A DNA stretch of 64,000 bases. It comes from Diphasiastrum complanatum (Eukaryota > Streptophyta > Lycopodiopsida > Lycopodiales > Lycopodiaceae). How positions within the stretch are numbered: position 1 is the first letter of the stretch; every line of letters starts with the position of its first letter. The notes under the pieces are model-generated. The model did not search any database. It saw only the letters and a program-made list of their open reading frames with translations, and was not told where the DNA came from. Where the stretch lies: the NCBI GenBank assembly GCA_029204225.1, contig CM055113.1:9632364-9696363 (forward strand), given 5' to 3'. The position numbers were made by a program, and so were the translations under genes. Positions 1-10,900 of the stretch are shown here, piece after piece.

Positions 1-771
1 ATGCATCGGGTGTAGACATGGAATGGGGAGAGTGGGATGCACTGGCAGGGATGGGTGCAGCAGCATAAGTGGGGTGCACTGGTGGAGGGGGAACATCTGG
101 CATGGGATACGAAAACCGCTGGCTAGGGATGTCATCCGGATGGGAAGGGAGGGAGGAAGGGATCTCCTCAACATCCTGGAAGGCATCGTCACTGGCATCC
201 TGGGCCTACTCCTGCTCGGGCTGTGGAGAGTCCTGAGAAAGTCGTAAACTGGGGGAGTGCGAGCAACAATGGGTGGTGGTGGAACCGTAGTGGCAACTGG
301 CGGACGAGATGGGATGGGATCCACCGGAATGGGTGCAGATGGAGATGCGTCTAGCGGAACTGTCTGAGGGGGGTGAGAGACAAAGGGACCGGACGAGGAT
401 GCACTCCCTCTCCTCGTGCGTGCCAGCCAAGCAAGCAACAACTCGGGGTCAACCACGTAAGGCGCAGTGCAAAACCGGAGAACACCCTCCGAAATGGTGT
501 TCTCCCCCGCCACAAGACGTGGCCCGTAGGTGTCCAGAAGTCGCTGCCTGATAGGAACGGACATGCTGGCACAGGGGGCAGCATTCAGTGTGCCACCATT
601 TTTGGCGCGTGCACCGAGTAGGTGACCTTTAAGGCGAGTGAGGGTGGCACTGAACTTAACCAAACAATATCGACAACGCACGATCTTTGCACCGGACTTG
701 TTGGACTTGTCGGGAACCCGCCTGACAATGTCCACCTCGCCCCACAGATCGGCAAGGTTGGAATGCACCAT
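1..771 (-). CDS. hAT-type transposase, N-terminal BED zinc-finger part, runs off window
   Basis: Reading the minus strand from an ATG at 771 gives a frame of about 257 codons that is open to the window edge, with no stop. An in-frame TAG lies upstream of the ATG. The first 70 residues look like the BED finger of plant hAT transposases: Trp10, then Cys33-x2-Cys36 (motif VRCRYC), a TRLKGHL motif with His50, and Cys67 followed by SMSVPIRQRL. The next stretch (about residues 95-257) is rich in Pro, Ser and Arg and resembles a linker. BED fingers bind DNA at the transposon ends. The hAT catalytic core and dimerisation region would lie outside the window. It could instead be a domesticated hAT-derived gene. 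Base composition here is clearly higher in GC than the neighbourhood. Confidence 0.55.
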   Translation of the reverse strand, partial: MVHSNLADLWGEVDIVRRVPDKSNKSGAKIVRCRYCLVKFSATLTRLKGHLLGARAKNGGTLNAAPCASMSVPIRQRLLDTYGPRLVAGENTISEGVLRFCTAPYVVDPELLLAWLARTRRGSASSSGPFVSHPPQTVPLDASPSAPIPVDPIPSRPPVATTVPPPPIVARTPPVYDFLRTLHSPSRSRPRMPVTMPSRMLRRSLPPSLPIRMTSLASGFRIPCQMFPLHQCTPLMLLHPSLPVHPTLPIPCLHPMH

Positions 772-1008
772 TTCTGTAGAGGGAATTGGGGCAAAAAGGC
801 AGAGATGATGGTGAGTGCGATATGTGGCGGAAAGCTAGAAAATCCACAACAAAGGCCGAAATAGCAATAGTGCAACGCGAAGACAGTATGATGGCGAGGA
901 GTGGGCGGACAGCAGCGCGATGGGCAGGGAGAGAGATGAAGCGAGGGGGAGGATTAGGTTAAAAAAAAAATATTAAAATATTAAATATTAAAAAATATTA
1001 AATATTGT

Positions 1009-1230
1009 GGTACCGCGGATCAGTATGGATCTGCGGTACCACACTGGATCCGCGGTACCGGGATCCGCGGATCCTGGTATCGCTGGATCTATGATATATA
1101 TATATATATAATATATATATATCATAGTGGCACATGGTACCACCATTATGGTACCGCAGTACCATAATGGTGGTACCGCAGTTATGGTGCCGCCCAAAAA
1201 TCCGTGGTACCAGGGCGGCACCATAATAAA
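1009..1230. repeat. Cluster of perfect palindromes (GGTACC/GGATCC-rich)
   Basis: Three strong foldbacks follow each other. The first is an AT palindrome at about 1089-1127 flanked by CTATGA/TCATAG. The second is a perfect 19-bp stem, 1136-1154 with 1159-1177, loop CGCA. The third is a perfect 14-bp stem, 1182-1195 with 1213-1226. GGTACC occurs repeatedly, mixed with GGATCC and CCGCGG. It looks like a foldback or MITE-type element, but no terminal repeat with target duplication could be fixed. Confidence 0.7.
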
Positions 1231-1287
1231 AAAATAAAAAAAATTCCTGTGTTATTTTTGCAAAAAAAAAAAAAAAAATTTGTTTTT

Positions 1288-1351
1288 GGTACCGCGGATC
1301 AGTATGGATCTGCGGTACCGGGATTTGCGGATCCTGGTACCGCTGGATCTA

Positions 1352-1375
<24 letters not shown>
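1288..1375 (+). repeat. Second copy of the GGTACCGCGGATC repeat
   Basis: The stretch beginning GGTACCGCGGATCAGTATGG at 1009 is repeated at 1288, about 279 bp downstream. The second copy has small changes and lacks about 19 bp. Both copies run into an (AT)n tract through GCTGGATCTATGATAT. The two copies bracket the palindromes at 1136-1226, as long direct or terminal repeats of a small element would. Confidence 0.7.

Positions 1376-1424
<49 letters not shown>
1355..1424. repeat. Compound microsatellite (AT)n(AG)n
   Basis: About 40 bp of alternating AT pass directly into about 30 bp of alternating GA. The tract starts at the end of the repeat copy at 1288. Confidence 0.95.
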
Positions 1425-1429
<5 letters not shown>

Positions 1430-1525
1430 CATGTGTCTTATCTCTTCAGTATGGTTTCAGCCATGGTTCAATATAATTCAGTATGGTTCCTTATGGTTTC
1501 AGTTCGATTTGTTGGGATCTCAGAT

Positions 1526-1529
<4 letters not shown>

Positions 1530-1578
<49 letters not shown>

Positions 1579-1591
1579 AAGAAAGAAAGAA
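1530..1591. repeat. Compound microsatellite (GA)n(GAAA)n
   Basis: About 45 bp of GA repeats are followed by four to five GAAA units. Confidence 0.95.
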
Positions 1592-1716
1592 AGCACTATT
1601 AACGTCTTTTGGGCACCCGTGGGTGCATAAGACCAAAAAGAAAATATGTACAAGCAATAGTGGGAGCATCATCCATAGGAGGACATGAACTAGCTACGAA
1701 TGAAAGTAGAAAAAAG

Positions 1717-1718
<2 letters not shown>

Positions 1719-1765
<47 letters not shown>
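1719..1765. repeat. (GA)n microsatellite
   Basis: About 46 bp of GA with one GG interruption near its end. Confidence 0.95.
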
Positions 1766-3257
1766 CACAGTCCATTGATGTCGATGTTCCCATACCTTGA
1801 TAATCTCATTGTAGACCTTTATCAGCGAATCAACACTCTTTGAACCAGTGATTTAGTGATTCAGGAACACCTAGTCCTAAAGAAAATATAGCTTTTGCAT
1901 AAATTTTTTTGAAAAAAATATGTTGAAATTCCCCACATAATTTGAAGACATTTGACACCCATATTGAAAAAAAAAAAAACAAGCGTTCTGGGGGCATGTT
2001 TCCACCCAAAATCCCGGAACGCGTTCCGAACGCCTCATAGTTGCATTGGAGTCTGGACATTCCGGAATGCCTTTTTTTTTGGCAATATGGGTAACAAATG
2101 CCCAATAGGAATTTGTTACGGTTGAGAAAACCAAGCAAATGACACCAACAAAACTAGCATAAAAGACAGGAAAGAAGGTGAAGGAAGAATACCTCATGGA
2201 TCCACGGAAGTGTGCACATTTCGTGGATCAGCAGATCGATAGAATGTGCAGCACATGGTAAGCTGATTGTAGCACAATGGTGGAAAAAGTGAGTGTGGAG
2301 AAATTGATTTAAGAGATCAATCAAGTATCAAAACAAGTCCTGAAATCCCGTGCTGCATCTTATCCGTAACCTAGAGTGAGGCTCACTTTTTATGCAAGAG
2401 TTATTTTAAGCAGGAAACTGGATCAAAAACTGTTTCCTGAGAAAACGGGAGGACTACGACAGTCAATCACATCTGTTTGCATGAAATGAAAATTACTGTC
2501 ATTGTGCGATCCACCAAAGCCTGTTACAGCTCGGGCATGAATACAAGTAACAAAGAAAATCATGCAGCTGAGTCCATAGATGTGGACAAGTTTTTCCTTG
2601 AAGAATTCCTAGTTGCTATTTTCTAGGTGCCTTTTCAGTGTGACATCTTTTAACATCTTAAGGCAGTTCAAATTGAGTTTCTTCTTTTCGAATCTTCATT
2701 TTTGCAGCATATTCCTGACACAATCATTTTGTGGCACATGTTGGTGTCTTCACCTTATTCATTGCATTTGGGCATTATCTGTCAGTTTTGTCTCTTGGTC
2801 AAGGACTGCATTGTCTTTTCAGCAAGGAAACCTGATGGTGGGGCGTCAATCTAGATACTAAAATTAGCCTAAGAGGGTTGATAGCTTTCTGATCTACAGT
2901 TTTGTGATATGAGAGAAAATTCCTGCATTAACAAAGTTAGTTCTTGATAACAGCACATCAATATTCTGTTTCATTGCTTTTATAGTTCCTCTGGGTAAGT
3001 TAGAATGTTTTCTTTTGTACATTTAGAGATCACAACTCTGCTCTCTAACTGTGCGAACTGAGCATCATCATTTAAGGTTGCCACCATAGAACAAAGTCGT
3101 GGAAAAACGGAATCAGTTATCAATTAGCTAATCGAATCTTTTGTTATCTATGGGAGACAATACAGTTTAAGTGACTGCAGTACAAATAGGTAGCTTTCTT
3201 CACATACCATACAAACTTTTCTGGAAACATCACCCTAATCATCTGATTTGTCTGCAG
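1766..3257. other. No gene recognised; probable intron or upstream region of the kinase gene
   Basis: AT-rich sequence without a convincing open frame. I searched for the N, G1 and F boxes of a histidine kinase ATPase domain, which should precede the exon at 3258, and did not find them. The earlier exons are therefore probably left of the window or beyond the repeat-rich start, and this stretch is most simply read as intron. Confidence 0.4.
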
Positions 3258-6200
3258 ATATGGAGGAACAGGGCTAGGCCTTTGCATAGTTCGCTCTTTG
3301 GTGAGTTCGAAGTTCCTAATAGCAAGCCATTTTTATAAAAAGTGCTAATTCAAACTTCAGAGAAAGTGTTAAATGCTTAGGGGTTTGCTCAAGTGGCTTG
3401 GCTCTTTGAGCTCCAATGGCTGACGAGGGCTCAAGTCTTCCTTCTCACGCCTTATCACACAACGTCTAATGCATACAGAAAATATTATGCTCTAAAGTTG
3501 ACTTTTGCAACCTTTTTGTATGGTCTTGCTTTGCTGCTTGTATTCATATCCTTTGTGCAATGATGACACAATTTTATTCGACAAACTTATGCTTCCAGGT
3601 GGAGAAAATGGGAGGAGAAATCAAAGTTGTCAAGAAACAGACTGCGGGAACACTGATACGTCTCTGTCTTCTATTTGATCAGCCAGTTCAATCAAATGTT
3701 CCACTTCAGAGACCTCACGCCTTGCCGTTTCCTGCAGATTTGGAACAGTCAAGAGTGAGCCTCTGTTCTATGATATACCCTCCAGGTTCCTCACTTGGTT
3801 GTCAGTTCAATCTCTAGAACGTGAAGCTTTTCGAAGTACATGCTAGCTATCGATATTGAAATCTTACTGATGCTTTGAGAAACACTAGCTTTTGTTGAAA
3901 ATTTAAAGCTGCTTATTTGCTGATGATATTTTCCCTTGTTTTGATATTAAATTTGATAGGTACTCATTGCAATGAAAGGGGATGCTGGACGGTCTGCTTT
4001 GGTGAGATGGATGACAAGAAAACGCATACAAGTTCACGAAGCTTCTGATTGGGAGGAAGCTGTCGCAGTGCTCTGTGAATTTTCCTGTCATGAACCTTTT
4101 AAAGCTACAGAGGATGTGACTGCTGTGGCTAATTCTGAAACTTCTTCACAGCATGAATACGAAAGACCTCTCAGAAGGTGGTCATTCAGAAGGCTGTCTG
4201 GTGGATGTGTTGAGAAAGAGTCTTTGCCAACGAGCATTAGATCTACTCCAAAGCAAGGGTGTCTAGAAGCCCTGGCAGTTTCAGGAAATGTTGATATGGA
4301 TATTTTCAGTCCAAGAAACAACTCAGCACCACTCATGTCTCTGGCAGTACTAGATGTGGACCTGCTTCCATCAGGCCTCAACTCTTTGAAAGCCTTGCCA
4401 ACGATGCTAGATCACTTTAGAAATCAAGGAATATTGGTCTCGTGGATACTCAATCATGATACTTCGAGTGCAGTGAAGATGGAACTACGCAGGTTGGGGT
4501 ACACCATGATGGTCAATAAACCTCTATACAAGTCGAAACTCTTTATGCTTTTGACATCTATGGTAGGAAATCACACAGTTGCAGTACCTGATTTTGATGA
4601 TTTCATGTCGAATCTAGGGCCTTACAACATCCATGTTGAGGCTCGGGATGGACTAAGCCCTGGTTCCAGGATGAGTTTTGATCTTGGATCAGCTCCGACT
4701 GCACAAATCAATCAGCAGTTGTCAAGTCAATTAAGTCTGCTGGGACCCTCACAGGTAGTAGAAAGCAAACTTTCTCAAAATGAAACTCCTGAGATCATAT
4801 TTAGGCCCAAGGACCTTATGGAGACAAAAAAGAATATTTATACCGATGCAAGACATAGATTATCCAAAACAGTGTCTCAGGAGACTTCCTCTACTACTGT
4901 CCAGAAAACTACAGCTCATCACAATTATGTTTTGCATCAGTCAGATACTGGTGAATGGGAAATCAAACCTGAAGGTTCAGGTTGTCAAGAGGGTTCTACA
5001 CCTCAAGAAAGCTCTGGAAACGTTTTGAGTGGATCTTGGGACAGAAACTCAGCAGCAGCCGTGGGGGTTCTTTATGAAAACAATCTTAGATCAAACTACC
5101 CTTTCATAAAACAGTTTTTATCACCCTCATCTACCATGAGAAGAAGTGCCAAGCACCCTGCCTCTAAGGTTAAACAGCATAATAAACTTATAGGAGCACT
5201 GGGTTCCAATGTTGGAACTTTAGGTTTGCTAAAATGCACTGGGTGCCATGAAGCTTATCTTGATGAACCGGAAGTTCTTGCTGAAAAGGTTAGAGAATCT
5301 CCAATGTATCCAAGCAGAAACATCAGTTCAAACTCAAAACAGACAGTTAACATTTCGGAAGCAGGTATTGAATTATCTTCTGAGGAAAGGTCTCGTGCGG
5401 TTGAACCAGGATTGAAGCCTCCTATAGGATATGTAAAGTCTTCCTCCAGCATAAAATCCCCTGAGTGCTCTCCTGCCGCATCACATTTTCCTTCAAAAAA
5501 GTTCACAGTTGATCAGGTGGGCAGTAGAGGGATCAAAAATAGTTTTTCAAACCAGGTTGGGCGATGGGATTCTTTGAAAGGAATTCACATCTTGCTCGCT
5601 GAAGACACACCTGTTCTTCAGAAAGTTGCTACCATTATGCTCGAGAAAATGGGTGCGACTGTGGTTGCCGTAGGTGATGGACTTCAAGCTGTAGAGGCTT
5701 TGTTGGGTAAGCTTGGAAAAGTTGAAGGCCAAGTGATAAATCAGATCTATCAAGAAGGAAAACCAGAGGAAACTGAGAGGAGCATTCCGACCTTCGACTT
5801 AGTTCTCATGGATTGCCAGGTAAAAATCCACACTTCTTAAAACATTAGTATTTGCTTGGAATTTGTTCGAACGTATGATTGACACTTACAGGTCAAAGGG
5901 ACAAAAAGGGATTTCCGTTTAGCTTTACTTCTAATGCCATGTGACTGGCCATGTTTCTCTAGCTATAACTTATTAGGCTGTAAAATTTTCGTTATTCTAA
6001 TAACGATTTAAAATTGTGAATTGTGTTTTATGAAAAGGACTTATGAATGATGACATCTAAATCAGGTATAAGGTCAGCTGAGACAGTAGAAAAGAAGACA
6101 GTCTTCAGCTCCTGTTTTTCAGTGCAGGACCCGGTAGGCCTTGGGAACTAGGGTTAAAATCTGTCCTAACGGATCCTTGAAGCCAGCTTGAAGCTGACAA

Positions 6201-9200
6201 TTAGTCACACTGGGCACTTCATATGGGGCATGATCCAGTTTGACTCTAAGAAGAAAGGTACTTCATAGTAACTCACACTTGCCATTTGATATGATATCAG
6301 TCAGCATATTTTGAGATCAGTTCAGTGCAACTGGTGAACTCAACGACCCTTTTTCCAACAGTCTCGAACTATCGAGACATTCGGATGAATTGAACTATCG
6401 ACAAATTCGAACCATTTGAATTGTCGAATCATTCGAACAATTCGAACTGTCGAACACCTCGAACATTCGAACTGTCGAACACCTCGAACATTCGAACCAT
6501 TCAACACATCCGACAACGACAACTGTCGACACATTCGAGCCATTCGAACTATCGAGTCTCAAGCTTGGCTGTCGTTACGAGACAAAACCGCACGCTTACA
6601 AGAGTTAACGCATGGTTAATTAGGAGTTTAGCATAAACGTTTCTTGTAATGAATAGTTTAAACTTTCTTGTAATTCCCACACTGGGAATATATATCAAAG
6701 GACCGTAATCAAATACCGACTCTATGGTCCAGCATCCGTAAAGGTGATCTTGAGTAGAGATGTCAAATTTGAACCTCAAACCCCAGAACAGGAAGAAGAA
6801 ATTTGTCTTGAACCCGAAGAAGGAGAACAGCAGCCGAATCTGCAACAGGGAGATATCGAGTTGTGAAGGTTGACGAGGATTCAAAGACCCTCCACCAGAC
6901 TCATCGAAAGCATGCAGTCGAATGTAATCACAGATTTCGAGTCAATCCAGGGTCCCGAAAGCAATTTCTGGAAGAGGCCATGACCGAGGAAATAAAATCA
7001 ATGAAGCAAAATCAGGCATGGACACTCAAGCCATTGCCCGAAGGGAAGAAAAAGGTCAATTGCAAATGGCTTTACTAGAAAGAGCTGAAATCAGATGGTA
7101 GCATCGCGAGGTACAAAGCCCGACTTGTCGTGAAGGGCTACACCTAGAGGTATGGTGTCGACTATTTCGATACTTATTCGCCTATGGTCAAAATGTCGAG
7201 CATCAGATTGCTTCTAGCTTATGCCACCAAGTACAATCTAGAAATACATCAAATAGATGTTAAAACAATGTTTCTTCATGGCGACTTAGATGAAGAAATT
7301 TTCATGGAGCAACATGAAGGATTTGAGGATCCGAACAATCTAGATTATATGCTTGTCGCCTACATAGGTGTATCTATGGTTTAATGCAGGCTTCTCGAGC
7401 TTGGTATAAGTAGCTTGATAGTCTTTTGAAGTCTCTAGACTTATGTTACTGAGTCATCCAAAGACGGAGGGAAGAGCGACAATACATTCTTAGTTATTGA
7501 AGAAGAATCCACAAGTTACATGCAACAGGATTACGACATTGTCATTAATTCAAGAGCAACAGCTCACATCACTTGCAACAAGAACATTCTTACAAGTTTC
7601 AAGACATTGAAAAACACAAGAGCTATGATACTCGGAGATGGGAGCAGACACGATGTCAAAGGTGTCGGGAGTCTTCAACTCCGTACACTATCGGGGCATA
7701 TGGAGCTGCAAGGAGCACTCTACGACGACAGTGGAGAGCAAGACACCATACGAGATTTGGACGGGTGAGAAGCCCGATCTGTCATATGTCAAAGTGTTCG
7801 AGTGTGTTGCCTATATGCACAAACCAAAAGAAAAGAGGAGCAAGTTGGATGAGAAATCTTAGCAAGCTATCTTGGTCGGATATTTGAATGATTCGCGTGT
7901 ATACTGACTCTATGATCCAGCATCCAAAGAAGTGATCATGAGTAGAGATATCAAATTCGATGAATCTACATATCCAAGAACCAAGGAAACCAACGGACAT
8001 GAAGTTTTCTCATTGTTACCATTCGAAATGGGAGCACAAGTTCAAATTCAAAATCAAAATGTCGAACCTCAAACCCCAGAACAAGGAGAAGAAATTTGTT
8101 CTGAACTCGAAGAAGGAGAAAAACAGCCCAATCTGCAACAGGGAGATATTGACTCATCGAAAGCCTGTAGTTGAATGTAATCACAGATCTCAAGTTTCGT
8201 GGTTTCATTGAAGAGCCAACGACATACTTGGAAGCAATCCAGGGTCCCAAAAGCAATTTTTGGAAGGAGGTCATGACCGAAGAAATTAAATCAATGAAGC
8301 AAAATCAGGCATGGACACTCGAGCCATTTCCCGAAGGGAAGAAAAAGGTCGACTGTAAATGGGTATACAAGAAAATGCTAAAATCAGATGGCAGCATCAC
8401 GAGGTACAAAGCCCGATTTGTCGTGAAGGGCTACACCCAGAGGTATCGACCATTTTGATACTTATTCGAGTATGGTCAAAATATCGAACATCAAATTGCT
8501 GCTCGCTTATGCCACCAAGTATAATCTAGAAATACATCAGATAGATGTTAAAACAACATTTCTTCACGACGACTTAGATGAAGAAATTTTTGTGGAGCAA
8601 CCTGAAAGATTTGAGGATCATAATAATCTAGATTATGCTTGTCGCCTACATAGGTGTATCTATGGTTTTAAGCAGGCTTCTTGAGCTTGGTATAAGAAGC
8701 TCGATAGTCTTCTGAAGTCTCTGGACTTTTGTCCGACACGACCTGACTATACTGTTTACATTAAAAGGACAGAAGGAAAGTTTGTTATCATGACCATATT
8801 TGTAGATGATTCTTTGATGAATGGAAATTGTCTAAAGCTCATAAAAGACACAAAGAATCAGATATATGCGAATTATGAGATCATAGATCTAGGAGAAGCA
8901 AATGCTTGGGGCTTTAAATAAAAACAGACAGAGAAAAAGGAATTAAGCATCTAAGCCAATCTGATTATGCTTTAAAGGTCTTGAAGCATTATGGCATGAT
9001 GATTGTAAAGACAAATCGACCCCAATGATGTTCAGAGCCAGACTGTCGAAGCAGGATTGTCTAAACAGACATGAGGACAAACAGAAGATACCATATCAGA
9101 ATTTGATAGGAAGTCTGATGTACCTTACTGTTTGTACAAGACTCGATCTAACATTTTCCGTTTATGGACTTAGTTGGTTTTCATCTAGTCCTGGTATGCA

Positions 9201-10900
9201 GCACTGACATATGGCGAAGTAAATCCTACAGTATCTTAAAGGTACGTATAAGTTGCAGTTGATCTACGAAAATAAGCACGAGTTCATCCTACAAAGTTAC
9301 AGCCATGCAAGTTGGGCAAGCTATAAGGACGATAGCAAGTCGATAACCGGTGGATGTTCACTACTGTGTGGGGCTGCATTGAGCTGGACCTGCAAGAAGC
9401 AAACACTAGTAGCACAGTCCTCATGCAAAGCAGAGTATGTGGCAGCCTCGAAAGTAGCGAATGAGGTGATATGGCTAAAGATGATGTTGGATGGGATCGG
9501 ATCCTGTGTTTCATTCAAAAACTAAACACATCCCACTGAAATATCACCACATTCGGGATCTCATTTCGAAGGGAGAACTCAGTGTCAAAATTGTTAAATC
9601 AGAAAATATAATTGCAGACATTCTGACAAAGCACTATTTCAAAGGCACAGGAAACCAATAGGAATCAAATGAAGAGGGTGTATTGTTCAAGAGGGAGTGT
9701 TGGAAATGGTGAACGCAACGACCTTTTTTCCAACAGTCTCGAACTATCGAGACATTCGAATAAATCAAACTATCGGCACATTCAAACCAAAGTTGCAGTC
9801 CGCGATCCGGAACGTGTTCAAGAACGCGATCCGGAATTTCCCATTAGGGTTTCCCAGAATGCGATTTTTTTTTTTTTTGGATAGTTGCCAATATGGGTAT
9901 CGTGTGAAAGGATATCAGGTCTGAAACAAGTCGCTGTGATCCAAGCAAAGAAAGTTTGTTTACTTACAGCCAAAACAACACAAAGGCTTCTGTGAGTAGT
10001 GGCAATTCCTCACTTCCACCACTAGGAGAACCCACAGATAGATTCACACTGTCCAAGATTCTCCTCTCAGTCATTTGTTCCACCTCATTCACAATCTCCC
10101 TTGCAGGATTTATTGCATGCACCTGCTATTCGTGTGCAATCTACATTGCAGTGATTACATATAATGATTGCACTACAACCACTTGTATTTCATCTATTCC
10201 CTGTTCCATCCCACCTATCTCTATTTTACGATCGCCTGAACAGAAAATTTATTGTGAGGATAGTTCTGAATCTCTTTAACAAAAACACACTAGCTACGGT
10301 TGGATCCTAAGCCTTCCTAATACAAATTCCAATTTCATATAACACCATATAGACAAGAGAAAGAGAGAGATATATAAGGAAAAATAAAAAACCTTCTGAC
10401 CCAGTACGGTCCAGAAGTACGGCACGTACAGTACGTTCCGACCCAAAAAGGTCGGGACTCGGAACGGGTTTCTAAGATTGGAACCATTCATGACGTCATT
10501 GATTCTTCTCAAAACCCGCAAAGTTATATTAAATGCCATGTGGTCAATCAGGGAAATGAGCCGACCCGCTTTCCATGAAGAGTCTTTGGGTAGGTCATTT
10601 CATTCTTTTCTCAGTCGTAATCTTTGCTTGCATTTAGGCCATACATCACCACATAAAAAATGTTCTTAACTTTTTGGATGGATGCAGATGCCAAAAATGG
10701 ATGGTTATGCTGCAACAAAGGCAATAAGGAAAGGGGAGGAACGTACAGGACACCGTATACCCATTGTTGCACTAACCGCCCATGCCATGCCTGCCGATGA
10801 AGAAAAATGCTTAAAAGTGGGAATGGATGCATACCTCACCAAACCTATTGATTGCAAGCTCATGGTAACAACTATTCTTTCCTTGACAAGGGACAAGTAG
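3258..10900 (+). CDS. AHK1: AHK1-like hybrid histidine kinase, 3' exons
   Basis: Four exons are visible: 3258-3300, 3599-3754, 3960-5819 and 10688-10900 (stop at 10898-10900). All junctions follow GT...AG and keep frame. The first exon carries the G2 box GGTGLGLCIV of the kinase ATPase domain. The third starts VLIAMKGD and holds a receiver-like fold with AVLDVDLL near 4348 and MVNKPL near 4510. After a long Ser-rich linker the true receiver follows: LLAEDTP near 5594, phospho-acceptor Asp in VLMDCQ just before 5819, then MPKMDGY and the Lys of YLTKPID in the last exon. Plant AHK1 is a plasma-membrane osmosensing kinase that passes phosphate from His to Asp and on to phosphotransfer proteins. 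The order (kinase, pseudo-receiver, C-terminal receiver) and the ending ILSLTRDK fit AHK1 better than the cytokinin receptors. Sensor, membrane segments and phospho-His lie outside the window. The gene name is inferred from remembered family features. Confidence 0.82.
5820..6319 (+). other. 5' part of the 4.87-kb last intron of the AHK1-like gene
   Basis: The donor is CAG/GTAAAA at 5820. No coding potential or recognised repeat was seen before the copia LTR. Confidence 0.7.
6320..6710 (+). repeat. 5' LTR of the intronic copia, with TCGAAC-rich repeat
   Basis: From about 6360 to 6560 the sequence is built from short variants of ATTCGAAC..TCGAAC, including a near-exact doubling of the phrase CGAACACCTCGAACATTCGA. 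The start is set by alignment with the 3' LTR. The end is uncertain, because coding similarity begins near 6723. Confidence 0.6.
6727..7480 (+). pseudogene. Copia reverse transcriptase fragment, first copy
   Basis: Contains SMKQNQAWTL..LPEGKKKVNCKWLY, then a stop, then the catalytic-region start QIDVKTMFLHGDLDEEIFMEQ. It is a diverged duplicate of 7912-8750 and lacks about 85 bp present there. Several stops are present. Confidence 0.75.
7520..7880 (+). pseudogene. Copia protease remains fused to the integrase C-terminal end
   Basis: The protease motif is decayed to NSRATAHIT and is followed by ILGDGSRHDVKGVGSL. This continues almost directly, in another frame, into the integrase tail (TPYEIWTGEKPDLSYVKVFE). 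The integrase catalytic core has been lost by internal deletion. Confidence 0.7.
7912..8750 (+). pseudogene. Copia reverse transcriptase fragment, second copy
   Basis: Same order as the first copy: linker, SMKQNQAWTL, KKVDCKWVYKKMLKSDGSI, RYKARFVVKGYTQR, then (another frame) QIDVKTTFLHDDLDEEIFVEQ and YGFKQAS. The YVDD box region near 8795 is decayed (TIFVDDSLM). Confidence 0.75.
9025..9520 (+). pseudogene. Copia RT end and RNase H remains
   Basis: Contains YQNLIGSLMYLTVCTRLDLTFSV and then SHASWASYKDDSKSITGG, LSWTCKKQTLVAQSSCKAEY and NEVIWLKMMLDGIG, the conserved C-terminal RNase H blocks of copia. A stop at about 9208 separates the parts. Confidence 0.75.
9698..9790 (+). repeat. Truncated 3' LTR of the intronic copia
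   Basis: Starts TGTTGGAAATGGTGAACGCA after the polypurine tract GAGGGAG. Similarity to the 5' LTR is lost after about 9790, so the right end is truncated or diverged. Confidence 0.65.
9791..10687 (+). other. 3' part of the long AHK1-like intron
   Basis: A T-rich run (about 9866-9879) followed by CCAATATGGGTAT resembles a similar poly-T/CAATATGGGTAA stretch at 2062-2095, so it may be a decayed dispersed repeat. No gene was seen. The intron ends at the acceptor GGATGCAG before 10688. Confidence 0.4.

Larger units (their letters stand above)
6320..9790 (+). mobile_element. Rearranged Ty1/copia retrotransposon inside the AHK1-like intron
   Basis: The 5' LTR (from about 6320) and the 3' LTR share the block TGGTGAAC.CAACGACC...CCAACAGTCTCGAACTATCG. 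The 3' LTR starts TGTTGG at 9698, right after the polypurine tract CAAGAGGGAG. The inside is disordered: an RT start at about 6730-7384, then protease remains at 7520 (VINSRATAHIT in place of DSGATAHIT), a joined integrase end (TPYEIWTGEKPD, 7740-7860), a second RT start at 7912-8684, and RNase H remains at 9253-9500 (SSCKAEYVAAS). Stops and frameshifts make it non-autonomous. It lies in the same orientation as the host gene, so it must be spliced out of the transcript. Confidence 0.85.

Noticed and set aside
1431-1800. Frames rich in RERERE or SLSLSL around the GA tracts
   Set aside because: They are translations of dinucleotide repeats and not proteins. The same applies to those at 16.1, 26.1, 35.4, 36.0, 37.9, 59.0 and 60.7 kb.
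2613-2861. 82-codon frame before the AHK1-like exon, considered as a missing kinase exon
   Set aside because: It has no histidine kinase box and only hydrophobic low-information text, with no good splice sites in the right phase.
9956-10279. 107-codon frame in the AHK1-like intron
   Set aside because: Cys/Thr/Ile-rich text without any domain, inside an intron and without relatives that I can name.
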